NCBI GenBank assembly: GCA_014730285.1
Contig: WJIM01000330.1
Coordinates: 1 to 11,018, forward strand
Length of the DNA stretch: 11,018 nucleotides
Direction of reading: 5' to 3'
Origin: Candidatus Zixiibacteriota bacterium
Lineage (GTDB): Bacteria; Zixibacteria; MSB-5A5; JAABVY01
Both the position numbers and the translations under genes were made by a program. Shown in pieces: positions 1-6,835 of this stretch. A model generated the notes under the pieces. The model had not been told where the DNA came from, did no database searches, and saw only the letters and a list, made by a program, of their open reading frames with translations. Each line of letters opens with the position of its first letter. The first letter of the stretch is position 1.

Positions 1-543
1 AGCCCTGAAGCTTTTCAAAACCTCTATAATAGATTGGAGTATTAATTGTTCATTTTGAAGGTATTGAGTTTTGATTTCGAGATTATATATCGGATTGCCC
101 CAGCTTCCATAATTGCCGACCCTGATCGGCACTCCGGAGCAGGCAGCGATATAGGCATTGTAATGATTTTTGTCGGTTGACATATCGATTAAAAGGTCTG
201 CCTTAAGATTTTTTATCTTTTCAATGAAGCTCTTACGCGGAAGCCCCGACCATGACAGCTCGGCTTGCTCGGGCGACATTCTTCCGGCCGCTTTCATAGC
301 ACTCGGAGCATGTTCCCTGTTGTCATTTGGATGGCATACCAGAGTATATTTTGCATTCGGAAACAGGTTTTTGAGTTCATCCAGAAGATACTTCATATTA
401 TCTTTGACTGCTTCGACCGGGGGCAGAAGCAGCAAAATATGCCGGATTTTACTGAACATACCGCTTAAGGTATAGCTGGGCCATTCCATTTTCCGCGTCT
501 GCATATTCAGCTTAACATTATTGGCTATATCCTTAAGTCCCAT
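1..543 (-). CDS. GT9/heptosyltransferase-like N-terminal domain protein, partial
   Basis: This is an open frame of 181 codons with no stop; it leaves the window at base 1, so the C-terminus is missing. The ATG (543-541) overlaps the TAA of the upstream rodZ-like gene by one base, and GAGGA lies just before it. The protein resembles the N-terminal half of ADP-heptose-type glycosyltransferases (GT9). A hydrophobic strand (IRHILLLLPPVEA, about residues 32-44) precedes a helix. Then come a PNAKYTLVC strand (about 61-69) and ADLLIDMSTDKNHYNAYIAA followed by a GVPIRVG turn (about 114-142), the usual 'DLxIDL...SGxPxRVG' pattern. It lacks the classic GDxxL loop at the first strand. Family assignment is by pattern memory only. 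It could instead be a stand-alone one-domain protein of about 185 residues that ends just beyond the edge. Position in the operon suggests an envelope-related role, which is inference. Confidence 0.75.
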   Translation of the reverse strand, partial: MGLKDIANNVKLNMQTRKMEWPSYTLSGMFSKIRHILLLLPPVEAVKDNMKYLLDELKNLFPNAKYTLVCHPNDNREHAPSAMKAAGRMSPEQAELSWSGLPRKSFIEKIKNLKADLLIDMSTDKNHYNAYIAACSGVPIRVGNYGSWGNPIYNLEIKTQYLQNEQLILQSIIEVLKSFRA

Positions 544-1442
544 TATTCCTCTTGCGTTTCAATCAACGTCGTATCGACATATCTGACCCAGTTAGTTTTA
601 TCGAACAGGACCGCATGCTCTCCGACCAGGTTAAGCGTATCCAGCACCAAAGCAAAACCGTTGATAAAGATTTCCGAATCGTCCATTCGTTCCATGCTGA
701 TAAAAAGGCTGTCTTCGGCGGTCACGCGCCAGACACGTTCGGGATATACCAGCTTGGTCTGAGGATTATCATTCACCACAACAGTTATTGCCTGCTGTGT
801 AGCGGGATAAATAGCAACAGTAAGGCTGTCGAAGTCAGCCAGAAATTCCTCTAATCTTTGCTGTTCCAGCTCCGCTTCGGTGGGCTGAACTTCGGTCTGC
901 ACCTCAGGCTCCTCGACTGCGGTTTCCTCGGCGGCAGGTTTGGCGGTCAGTATAATCAACAGTACCACTGCTATAAAAGCGACGAAGACCACCGCGCCGA
1001 TTATCATCAGATATTTTTTTGTGTCCTCCCCCTGTTTTTCGGCCTGCGGTTTTTTGCTTTTGTCGTGTATATCCACGACCGGTTTCAGGGTCTGGGCCTT
1101 TTCCTCTTCGGAAGCCGGCTTAGATTCTTTTTTGGGCTTTTTACCGGAGGGTTTGGCTTTGACCGGTTTTGTGGGAGCCTGTGCAGTAGCGGCTTCCAAA
1201 TATGAGACAAGCTTATCATATTCAATATCAAGCGCTTCCGAATATGATTTCAGAAACAGCTTTAAGTACGGTCCTTCCGGAAGAACATCATATTTATCAT
1301 CCTCGATTGCCTCGAGGTATTCCTGTTTTATTTTTGTAGTTTCCGCCAGCTCTTCAATGCTGATTTCCTTTTCCTCGCGGATGGATTTTAGGTATTTGCC
1401 GAGAGAGCTGTTTTCATCCGATGGATCAAAATCAATATACAA
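543..1442 (-). CDS. rodZ: RodZ-like membrane-anchored HTH protein
   Basis: The protein has 299 residues and the RodZ layout. A cytoplasmic Xre-type HTH domain occupies about residues 13-82, including SLGKYLKSIREEKEISIEEL and the typical YLEAIEDDKYDVLPEGPYLKLFLKSYS stretch in two adjoining parts. A Lys/Pro/Glu-rich linker covers about 88-142. One membrane helix follows at about 144-167, then an acidic spacer (170-200) and a beta-rich periplasmic domain (about 205-290). In the family, RodZ links MreB to the cell-wall elongation machinery. The start is TTG (1442-1440), preceded seven bases upstream by a strong AAAAGGAGAGG Shine-Dalgarno that lies inside the end of maf; no ATG is available nearby. 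It begins two bases after the maf stop and its own TAA overlaps the next ATG. The HTH and TM assignment is firm; the role in cell shape is by family only. Confidence 0.88.
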   Translation of the reverse strand: MYIDFDPSDENSSLGKYLKSIREEKEISIEELAETTKIKQEYLEAIEDDKYDVLPEGPYLKLFLKSYSEALDIEYDKLVSYLEAATAQAPTKPVKAKPSGKKPKKESKPASEEEKAQTLKPVVDIHDKSKKPQAEKQGEDTKKYLMIIGAVVFVAFIAVVLLIILTAKPAAEETAVEEPEVQTEVQPTEAELEQQRLEEFLADFDSLTVAIYPATQQAITVVVNDNPQTKLVYPERVWRVTAEDSLFISMERMDDSEIFINGFALVLDTLNLVGEHAVLFDKTNWVRYVDTTLIETQEE

Positions 1443-1444
1443 AA

Positions 1445-2074
1445 TCAGACCTCTCCTTTTATTTTTGTTATCAAATCTTTGAAAAGCATTGCTGGAAAGC
1501 CGATAATAGTATCCAGTTCGCCCTCATATCCCTCAACCAGCTCGCCACCGCCGCCCTGAATTGCATAAGCGCCGGCCTTGCCGAACGGTTCTCCGCTGTT
1601 AACGTATTTCCGGATTTTTTCGGAAGGGAGATTATGGAATTTCACCCTGCTTTCAGAATAGCCATACACAGCCTTCTCGCTCCCTGTTTTCCTTAATGCC
1701 ACCGCCGTGATTACACTGTGAGTCTTGCCGGAAAGCGTTTTCAGCATTTCCGTCGCATCCTCATTATTTTCGGGCTTGTTGATTATCTTTTCGCCCAAAA
1801 CCACAATCGTATCGGCGGCGATAATCACGCCCTTGCCCTCAGCCTCGACCGCCATTGCCTTTTTGACGGCCAGTTTCTGTGCATAATCGGACGGCAGTTT
1901 CTTCAGATCAATATTTTCATCGATATCCGGGATATTCTTTTCGAAATTAAGTCCCAGTATTTTTAGAATCTCGGCTCTTCTGGGGGAATTCGATCCCAGA
2001 AAAAGCCTTATGTTACCTACAGATTGGATGATCTCAGCCCTGAATTCGGGGCTGTATGATAATTTATATATCAT
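1445..2074 (-). CDS. maf: Maf-family nucleoside triphosphate pyrophosphatase
   Basis: This is a 209-residue Maf/YhdE-type enzyme, which in the family hydrolyses dTTP/UTP and modified nucleotides to monophosphates. Visible motifs are the phosphate-binding SNSPRRAEIL (residues 28-37), AADTIVV (86-92) with the catalytic-type Asp, KPENNEDATEMLKTLSGKTH (100-119), and GKAGAYAIQGGG (165-176), so the active site looks intact. Maf proteins usually begin only a few residues before the SxSPRR loop. Here about 24 residues precede it, because the only usable start is the ATG at 2074-2072, and no in-frame ATG, GTG or TTG lies between it and the motif. That ATG overlaps the dtd TAA (TAATG) and has no Shine-Dalgarno, so it is probably translated by re-initiation. 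The dtd-maf pairing fits a general house-cleaning role; neighbours give no finer clue. Confidence 0.93.
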   Translation of the reverse strand: MIYKLSYSPEFRAEIIQSVGNIRLFLGSNSPRRAEILKILGLNFEKNIPDIDENIDLKKLPSDYAQKLAVKKAMAVEAEGKGVIIAADTIVVLGEKIINKPENNEDATEMLKTLSGKTHSVITAVALRKTGSEKAVYGYSESRVKFHNLPSEKIRKYVNSGEPFGKAGAYAIQGGGGELVEGYEGELDTIIGFPAMLFKDLITKIKGEV

Positions 2075-2517
2075 TACGATTTACTGTCTAATATTATTGT
2101 AACCGGCCCCCAGTTATTTATTTGCACCAGCATATGAGCGCCGAATTCACCCTCGGCCACATCCAAATCCTCCGCCCGGCAGGCCTCCACGAATTCATGA
2201 TAAAGCTCTTCAGCCTTCTGAGGTTCCATAGCCTCCGAAAACGATGGCCTGTGCCCTTTGCGCGTATCGGCGATTAAAGTGAACTGCGAGATCACCATAA
2301 CATCATAGCCGAGCTTCAGGCAGGAGAGATTCATTTTTCCCGCCTGATCCTCGAAAATCCGCATATTAAGGCACTTATAAGCCATTTTGCGGACATCTTC
2401 GCTGGTATCGCCATCGGCTGCGCCAATCAATAATACAATTCCGGGGCCGATTTCACCGATTGTTTTGTTATCAACCGAAACATTCGCGCTTTTCACACGC
2501 TGCAAAACCACTTTCAT
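2074..2517 (-). CDS. dtd: D-aminoacyl-tRNA deacylase
   Basis: The protein has 147 residues, the standard length for bacterial DTD, which frees D-amino acids (and glycine misloaded on tRNA-Ala) from tRNAs in the cytoplasm. It begins with the family's MKVVLQRVKSANVSVD. It carries the active-site SQFTL loop (77-81, with Thr80) and the Gly137-Pro138 pair of the Gly-cisPro motif in NNWGPVT (134-140). The residue before Gly137 is Trp, where I would usually expect Asp (NDGPVT). The ATG has no recognisable Shine-Dalgarno, and a candidate promoter sits almost on top of it. It is the first gene of the dtd-maf-rodZ run. Identification is firm. Confidence 0.96.
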   Translation of the reverse strand: MKVVLQRVKSANVSVDNKTIGEIGPGIVLLIGAADGDTSEDVRKMAYKCLNMRIFEDQAGKMNLSCLKLGYDVMVISQFTLIADTRKGHRPSFSEAMEPQKAEELYHEFVEACRAEDLDVAEGEFGAHMLVQINNWGPVTIILDSKS

Positions 2518-2526
2518 AACCGGATT

Positions 2527-2555
2527 AAATTAGGATTTTGCTTTATGATTGTCAA
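2527..2555 (-). promoter_or_regulatory. Candidate promoter of the dtd operon
   Basis: On the minus strand a perfect TTGACA (2555-2550) is followed, after 17 bases, by TAATTT (2532-2527). Transcription would start near 2520, only about three bases before the dtd ATG, which would give an almost leaderless mRNA. That agrees with the lack of a Shine-Dalgarno. The -10 box is poor (3 of 6), so this remains a candidate. Confidence 0.35.
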
Positions 2556-2631
2556 CAAAAACCAGTTAATATCAAGTATTTAGGAAAGGCGTTTTTGCAG
2601 GGAGAAATCGTAGATCTGTGGGATGGAAATA

Positions 2632-3975
2632 TTACGGCGAGCTTATTTCCTTTGTTCTTTCAATTACCGCCGCACCCACACTGTCACCCCAGACATTGAC
2701 AGCCGTCCTGAACCTGTCTAAGAGCCAGTCCACCGCCAGAATTGAGGCAATACCCTCGACCGGCAGATTTACCGATTGCAGAACGATAACCATAGTTACA
2801 AGCCCCGCCTGCGGTATACCGGCCGCTCCGACGGCGGCCAGAGTGGCGGTCAGGACAATTATCACCTGTTGCGCAAATGAAAGGTCTACACCGTAAAGCT
2901 GAGCGATGAAGATGGCCGCCACCGCCTCATACAAAGCGGTACCGTCCATATTGATTGTCGCTCCCAGCGGCAGAACAAAGGAGGCGGCCTTGGTGTTGAC
3001 CTTATTATTCTTGGTTACAGAATCTATTGTAATCGGCAGAGTTGCCGAGGAGGAGGCGGTCGAGAATGCTGTCGCCACAGCCTGAATCACGCCGTAACCG
3101 TACCGCAATGGATTTCGTCGAGCCAGAAGGCTGAGGATTAAGGGCAGTATTATGAAGGCATGTACGGCCAGTCCGGTCAGAACTGTCAGGGAATATTTAC
3201 CGACTTTCAGGACCTCCAGCCAGATTTGATATCCTCCGCCGCGCGTAAGAGGTTCGGCATAGGCCGCGAGATACTCCACGCCGTATCCGCCGTGAAGCTC
3301 AATGAATGTCTTCAAATCCTGGTAAATTGACGGGTCGAGCATCGGTATTGACGATTCAGCTATTTTTCCCGCTACCAGACCGAAAACTCCGATAGGCGCA
3401 AAGTACATGATTATATGCACCATCTTCATGATAACATCATTGAGGCCGTCAAAAATCTCGTATAGCTTCTTTCCCTTGGGGCCTATTGTGGTCAGCACGG
3501 CGCCGAAAAATAGCGAAAATATGATCAACGGGAGCACATCGGTACGTGCCATGGCATCGAATATATTTGTCGGTATCAGGCTTAAAAAGAAGCGGAAGAC
3601 CGAAAACTCACCGGCGTCGACAATATCTTTTTGTTCGATAAAGAAAAGCCCCTGCCCCACCCCGGGCTGGATCAGGTTGACGCAGATAATTCCTATCGTT
3701 ACCGAAGCGAATGTTGTCAGGAAATAGAAGCCCAGAGTTTTGGCCGCCGTACCGCCCAGTTTGCGGATGTCTCCCAATGCGGCAACGCCGGTTATCATGG
3801 AGGTTATGATAAGCGGAATGACTATCATTTTGAGGGCGTTTAAAAACAGGGTGCCGAAGAAGGCAGACCAGAGCATACCTTCACCCAGAAGATATCCCAG
3901 TATCGCGCCCAGGATAATACCAATGAGGATACCGATCAGAATGATTTTAGTGCTTCGAGAATCCCCGACAGTCAT
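2632..3975 (-). CDS. SDF-family Na+/glutamate-aspartate symporter
   Basis: This 447-residue inner-membrane carrier belongs to the dicarboxylate/amino acid:cation symporter (DAACS/SDF, GltPh-like) family. Landmarks in order: hydrophobic helices from residue 10; re-entrant HP1 tip SSSATLP (308-314); the unwound TM7 motif NMDGTA (342-347); the HP2 tip GAAGIPQAG (383-391); and TM8 DWLLDRFRTAVNVWGD (416-431). Aligned by eye to GltPh, Asp416, Asp420, Arg423, Thr424, Asn427 and Asp431 take the positions of D390, D394, R397, T398, N401 and D405. Arg at the R397 position marks acidic amino acid specificity, so glutamate/aspartate uptake is the likely job. About 40 extra residues (about 208-255) lie between PIGVFGLVAGKIAES and LKVGKYSLTVLTG, where GltPh has a short loop. 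The gene is transcribed alone from its own promoter; the next gene downstream, dtd, is 114 bases away. Confidence 0.95.
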   Translation of the reverse strand: MTVGDSRSTKIILIGILIGIILGAILGYLLGEGMLWSAFFGTLFLNALKMIVIPLIITSMITGVAALGDIRKLGGTAAKTLGFYFLTTFASVTIGIICVNLIQPGVGQGLFFIEQKDIVDAGEFSVFRFFLSLIPTNIFDAMARTDVLPLIIFSLFFGAVLTTIGPKGKKLYEIFDGLNDVIMKMVHIIMYFAPIGVFGLVAGKIAESSIPMLDPSIYQDLKTFIELHGGYGVEYLAAYAEPLTRGGGYQIWLEVLKVGKYSLTVLTGLAVHAFIILPLILSLLARRNPLRYGYGVIQAVATAFSTASSSATLPITIDSVTKNNKVNTKAASFVLPLGATINMDGTALYEAVAAIFIAQLYGVDLSFAQQVIIVLTATLAAVGAAGIPQAGLVTMVIVLQSVNLPVEGIASILAVDWLLDRFRTAVNVWGDSVGAAVIERTKEISSP

Positions 3976-4017
3976 AAATAATCCGCTCTTGCAGTTTCCT
4001 GTTAATACAAATTCCTT

Positions 4018-4046
4018 ATATTAAAGAATAGAATTAAGCAGGTCAA
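4018..4046 (-). promoter_or_regulatory. Promoter of the SDF symporter gene
   Basis: On the minus strand TTGACC (4046-4041), a 17-base spacer and TAATAT (4023-4018) form a good sigma-70 style promoter. The predicted start near 4011 gives a leader of about 36 bases before the ATG at 3975. The ribosome site is weak (GAGCGG seven bases before ATG). The promoter lies immediately after the terminator of the preceding lipoprotein gene. Confidence 0.5.
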
Positions 4047-4049
4047 TGG

Positions 4050-4090
4050 ATAAAATAAAAGCCCCGACCGTAATAGAGGAGCGGGGCTTA
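4050..4090 (-). terminator. Intrinsic terminator after lipoprotein gene 4109-5017
   Basis: The minus-strand transcript forms the stem AAGCCCCG / CGGGGCTT (arms 4089-4082 and 4066-4059) with a 15-base loop. It is followed by TTATTTTAT. The stem is perfect, GC-rich and ends 20 bases after the TGA stop codon of the gene. Confidence 0.88.
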
Positions 4091-4108
4091 TATGATATTC
4101 AGTTTTGA

Positions 4109-5017
4109 TCAACGATTCGACGGGATAAATGCGCCGAATGGAATTGGGCTGGCCACGACATCATCTCCGCATTCAAAGGTTTTAGTCCAGTCGAAGCTGT
4201 ATCCGGGACCGGTTAGCTGAACTCTGGCCTGATTATTGCCAAGAAATGTAACAACAGCAGTCCAGTTGCCGTCAGCCTCTCCCGCAGTGCCCTGGAAATC
4301 GACGGAAAGATCGGCCGAGAGAACTCCCGACTCCGGACAGCCATACGGCTGGGTAAGTTCCAGAGAGGTGATATCAATCGAATATACTACATTTCCTGTG
4401 CCGCGATCCGCACCGGCTACCGCGGTTACTGTGTAATCAAGATCGAGGTCTCCCGATACCAGGGCGTCATCCTCAGGCTGCTTATCGAAAATGCAGTCGA
4501 TATGATATTCGTCGATATTGACCGTCAAACTGGTATCATCCGCATCAATATTAAGCATCATATCCATCCAGATGATATAATGCAGATAGTCTGCGCTGTC
4601 TCCGGGATACTGCAAAATAATGTCATCCTCTCTGAACTGAATCGAATCTGATAAGGTTAAATCATAATCCAACAGTATGCCATCCAAATTCATTTGATCA
4701 TCCCGTTCCAGATAAAGGGCGTGCCAGCCGTCCTCGGTGTACTGGTAATCAAGAGAATCCTGCGGGCTGGCTGAGGCATTTCTTTTGCTGAAAAGGTCAT
4801 CAAATCCGGGATCGTTATCGAAGCCTTCAAATTGGGATAAGCCGAAAATCAGCGACGTAACTATCGCATCCATATCCTGGCTGATTTGAGTTCTCATCAA
4901 TGCCTCGATATCGGCGTCTCCCGGACCAGTGCCGTTATCATCATCCGAGCATGCGGGCACAAGAATCAAAGCGCCCATTGCCGCCATCAAAATCAGCAAA
5001 TAAAGAGTCTTTTTCAT
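4109..5017 (-). CDS. Secreted lipoprotein of unknown function (paralogue A)
   Basis: The protein has 302 residues. A signal peptide (KK, then a hydrophobic run 4-20) ends in a lipobox-like VPAC, with Cys23 the likely lipidated residue. An acidic SDDDNGTGPGD tether follows. I recognise no family. The mature part is rich in Asp and Glu and in alternating, strand-like segments, so a beta-rich extracytoplasmic domain is likely. It matches the neighbouring lipoprotein (5206-6108) in layout: FEGFDN.. near 63, DSIQFR (124-129), GCPESGVLSA (226-235) and a Trp...FEC near 277-283. Cys227 and Cys283 are conserved in the pair and could form a disulfide; Cys175 is private to this copy. The ATG at 5017 has GGGAGAA five bases upstream. 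The gene stands alone between a promoter-like region and a strong terminator. Confidence 0.88.
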   Translation of the reverse strand: MKKTLYLLILMAAMGALILVPACSDDDNGTGPGDADIEALMRTQISQDMDAIVTSLIFGLSQFEGFDNDPGFDDLFSKRNASASPQDSLDYQYTEDGWHALYLERDDQMNLDGILLDYDLTLSDSIQFREDDIILQYPGDSADYLHYIIWMDMMLNIDADDTSLTVNIDEYHIDCIFDKQPEDDALVSGDLDLDYTVTAVAGADRGTGNVVYSIDITSLELTQPYGCPESGVLSADLSVDFQGTAGEADGNWTAVVTFLGNNQARVQLTGPGYSFDWTKTFECGDDVVASPIPFGAFIPSNR

Positions 5018-5048
5018 AATATTCTCCCTGCTTCTACTTTATTGTCTA

Positions 5049-5079
5049 TATATAAAAATTCGGGATAATAAGAACTCAA
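5049..5079 (-). promoter_or_regulatory. Candidate promoter of lipoprotein gene 4109-5017
   Basis: On the minus strand TTGAGT (5079-5074) is followed by a run containing TTTATA (17-base spacing) and TATATA (19-base spacing, 5054-5049). Transcription would begin near 5042, about 25 bases before the ATG. A perfect TTGACA also lies farther up (5118-5113) but has only TATTTT after it at 15 bases. The region is very AT-rich, so chance matches are likely. Confidence 0.3.
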
Positions 5080-5135
5080 ATATATGATAAAAAAATATTT
5101 TCTTAACATGAATGTCAACAATATTATCCATTAAG

Positions 5136-5178
5136 ATTTCATAAAAATAAAAAAGTCCTGCCATATTGGACAGGACTT
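5136..5178 (-). terminator. Intrinsic terminator after lipoprotein gene 5206-6108
   Basis: On the minus strand AAGTCCTG (5178-5171) pairs with CAGGACTT (5160-5153); an inner TCC/GGC region can extend the stem (CCA with TGG). A TTTTTATTTTTAT tract follows. It lies about 27 bases past the stop codon. Confidence 0.87.
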
Positions 5179-5205
5179 GATGAATACAGTTTCATAAGAA
5201 ATTTA

Positions 5206-6108
5206 TTAATTCCCGGGAATTGGCGGTACTCTGAATGGGCTGACATTAAAGTCGTTGCAATCGAAGTATTCTGTGCCGTCCCAGGTCTCGCCGTCCATTT
5301 CAAAATGTATCTGCATTTGTGAGGCGCCGGTAATTTCCAGAGTCATACTCATGGAGCCCGATTCGAACTGGCCGTCGCCCTGCGCGGAGACATAGGCGGA
5401 GGCGGTTAATGTGCCTGAAATCGGGCATCCGGATGTGGGATTTATTACGAAATCGGTAATGGTCATGTCGTATTCAAGATCGATAGTGGCCGCCTCATCC
5501 TCAATACTTATGGTCATGCCATAGTCATACTGCATTACGCCGTCAACCTGAACATTTCCGTTAGCAAGCATCTGGTATTGATTGCTGACATAATAATCGT
5601 CAATGTCGAAGGAAAGCGCAAAAGATTCATCGGAGCCGTAAAGGTTTGCGCTGGCCCAGACTCTGAAATCCAGAAAATCGGTATTATCATCCGGCTCGAA
5701 CACGGGATCGCCGTCGGTTCTGAATTGCACGGAATCGACCACCTCTACGCTCATGGTAGAGTAGCCGGTCTCGGTATACTGGGCAGAATCGGCGCCGACA
5801 CTTATTACGTGCCAGTCATTGGTGTAACTGTAGTTAACATAAGATGTATCGAGGCTTTCGATGCCCCCGGCCGGCTTCATCGAGGCGCCCACATCATCGA
5901 AGAACAAAGTATCCAGACCGTCAAAATTATCAAATCCCTGCAGGGTGATACCCACAATATTCTCCAGATCGTTCTGGGCCATATCCTTCATAGCCAGAAA
6001 GGTCTCCTCATCGACAGGCCCCGAGCCCTTGTCATCAGAACATGACAAAAGCAGAATCATGGAGCAAATTGCCAGAGAAAATAAACCGAAAAATAATACT
6101 TTTCGCAT
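5206..6108 (-). CDS. Secreted lipoprotein of unknown function (paralogue B)
   Basis: The protein has 300 residues from the ATG at 6108-6106, which has AGGGAGAAG directly upstream. A TTG seven codons earlier (6129) would extend the frame but would make the Shine-Dalgarno coding, so I reject it. The signal peptide MRKVLFFGLFSLAICSMILL ends in a lipobox (LLSC) with Cys23 as the lipidation site, followed by SDDKGSGP. No family is recognised. Shared features with the downstream copy are QNDLENIV..GFDNFDGLD (46-66), an Asp-Trp-His patch near 98-100, DSVQFR (125-130), GCPISGTLTA (227-236) and WDGTEYFDC (276-284). Cys228 and Cys284 match Cys227 and Cys283 of the other copy. The predicted fold is beta-rich. 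The pair arose by duplication long ago, since identity is patchy. A role at the outer membrane or cell surface is likely from the signal; the function is unknown. Confidence 0.88.
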   Translation of the reverse strand: MRKVLFFGLFSLAICSMILLLSCSDDKGSGPVDEETFLAMKDMAQNDLENIVGITLQGFDNFDGLDTLFFDDVGASMKPAGGIESLDTSYVNYSYTNDWHVISVGADSAQYTETGYSTMSVEVVDSVQFRTDGDPVFEPDDNTDFLDFRVWASANLYGSDESFALSFDIDDYYVSNQYQMLANGNVQVDGVMQYDYGMTISIEDEAATIDLEYDMTITDFVINPTSGCPISGTLTASAYVSAQGDGQFESGSMSMTLEITGASQMQIHFEMDGETWDGTEYFDCNDFNVSPFRVPPIPGN

Positions 6109-6197
6109 CTTCTTCTCCCTCTTCCTCAAGATAAATGGTGTTGGTCTTTGTGTTTATTGAGATGATCGGCAGTTAGGTCATTTTTTTGTTGCTAAAT

Positions 6198-6228
6198 TTG
6201 TGTTAATTTCTCAAATTTTCTGTATAAA
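6198..6228 (+). promoter_or_regulatory. Candidate promoter of the ECF sigma operon, within the divergent intergenic region
   Basis: The 6109-6262 gap separates two divergent transcripts and is AT-rich. On the plus strand TATAAA (6223-6228) follows TTGTGT (6198-6203) at 19 bases, with a predicted start near 6235. ECF operons often autoregulate through a sigma-specific promoter, which I cannot identify by eye. No clear promoter for the minus-strand lipoprotein was found in the same gap. Confidence 0.25.
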
Positions 6229-6262
6229 GTTTGAATAATCGGCCTGGAGCATGGTAATTCGT

Positions 6263-6835
6263 ATGGATGACAGATATAAAGAATGCTCGGATGAAACGCT
6301 CATGGAGTTAACCAAAAATAATGATACCCAGGCGTTTAAGGCTCTTGTAGAACGTTATGGCAGGATGGCCTATAGCCTGGCTTTAAAGCTATTGGGAGAT
6401 CCGGCCGATGCACAGGATCTCTCCCAGGAAGCTATCATTCGGGCTTATAAAGCGAGAAAGAAGTATGACCCTGAGAGGCCGTTTGCTGCCTGGTTCAAAA
6501 CAATTCTCATAAATCTGATCCGAAACCATGTAAAAAAGGGCAAAGTCAGGGGTAATTACAAGCGCAGAATTCAGGCTGAACATAATGCGGTGGGGGCCGA
6601 TCTGGCTGTCACCCCTGATTACATTCTGGAGTCAAACCGACGCAAGGAGAGTGTCTGGGCGGCTATCAATAAGCTCTCCATTGAACACCGCGAAATCATT
6701 GTCCTCAGGCATTTCGAGGACTTATCCTATGAGGATATTGCGGAGTTACTGGATATCCCGCTTGGAAGCGTGATGAGCAGGCTTTATTACGCTCGGAAAA
6801 AGCTCAAGAAGATACTGGGAAGTGAAAGTGAGTGA
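6263..6835 (+). CDS. ECF-type RNA polymerase sigma factor
   Basis: The protein has 190 residues from the ATG at 6263; an in-frame ATG at 6251 adds four residues. GGAG at 6246-6249 is too close to 6251 (one base) and a little far from 6263, so the start is unsettled. Region 2 (about residues 25-94) includes AFKALVERYGRMAYSLALKL, the DAQDLSQEAIIRAY core-binding helix and FAAWFKTILINLIRNHVKK. Region 4 (about 129-182) has the HTH LSIEHREIIVLRHFEDLSYE followed by DIAELLDIPLGSVMSRLYYARKK in one continuous stretch. Region 3 is absent, as in all ECF factors. The 3' end overlaps the next gene by eight bases, the usual coupling with an anti-sigma factor. The family would direct RNA polymerase to a stress or envelope regulon; its targets cannot be read from here. 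Confidence 0.95.
   Translation: MDDRYKECSDETLMELTKNNDTQAFKALVERYGRMAYSLALKLLGDPADAQDLSQEAIIRAYKARKKYDPERPFAAWFKTILINLIRNHVKKGKVRGNYKRRIQAEHNAVGADLAVTPDYILESNRRKESVWAAINKLSIEHREIIVLRHFEDLSYEDIAELLDIPLGSVMSRLYYARKKLKKILGSESE

Noticed and set aside
940..1482. A 180-codon plus-strand open frame opposite the rodZ-like gene
   Set aside because: Its product is low-complexity, Ser/Phe-rich and matches nothing, while the minus strand encodes a clear HTH-TM protein with a good ribosome site.
1964..2053. A short internal repeat in Maf (SPEFRAEI at 8-15 and SPRRAEIL at 30-37)
   Set aside because: The DNA of the two segments is poorly alike, so chance similarity is more likely than a duplication.
6106..6129. 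TTG start at 6129 for lipoprotein B
   Set aside because: It would place the AGGGAGAAG ribosome site inside the coding sequence and add a highly charged run before the signal peptide.
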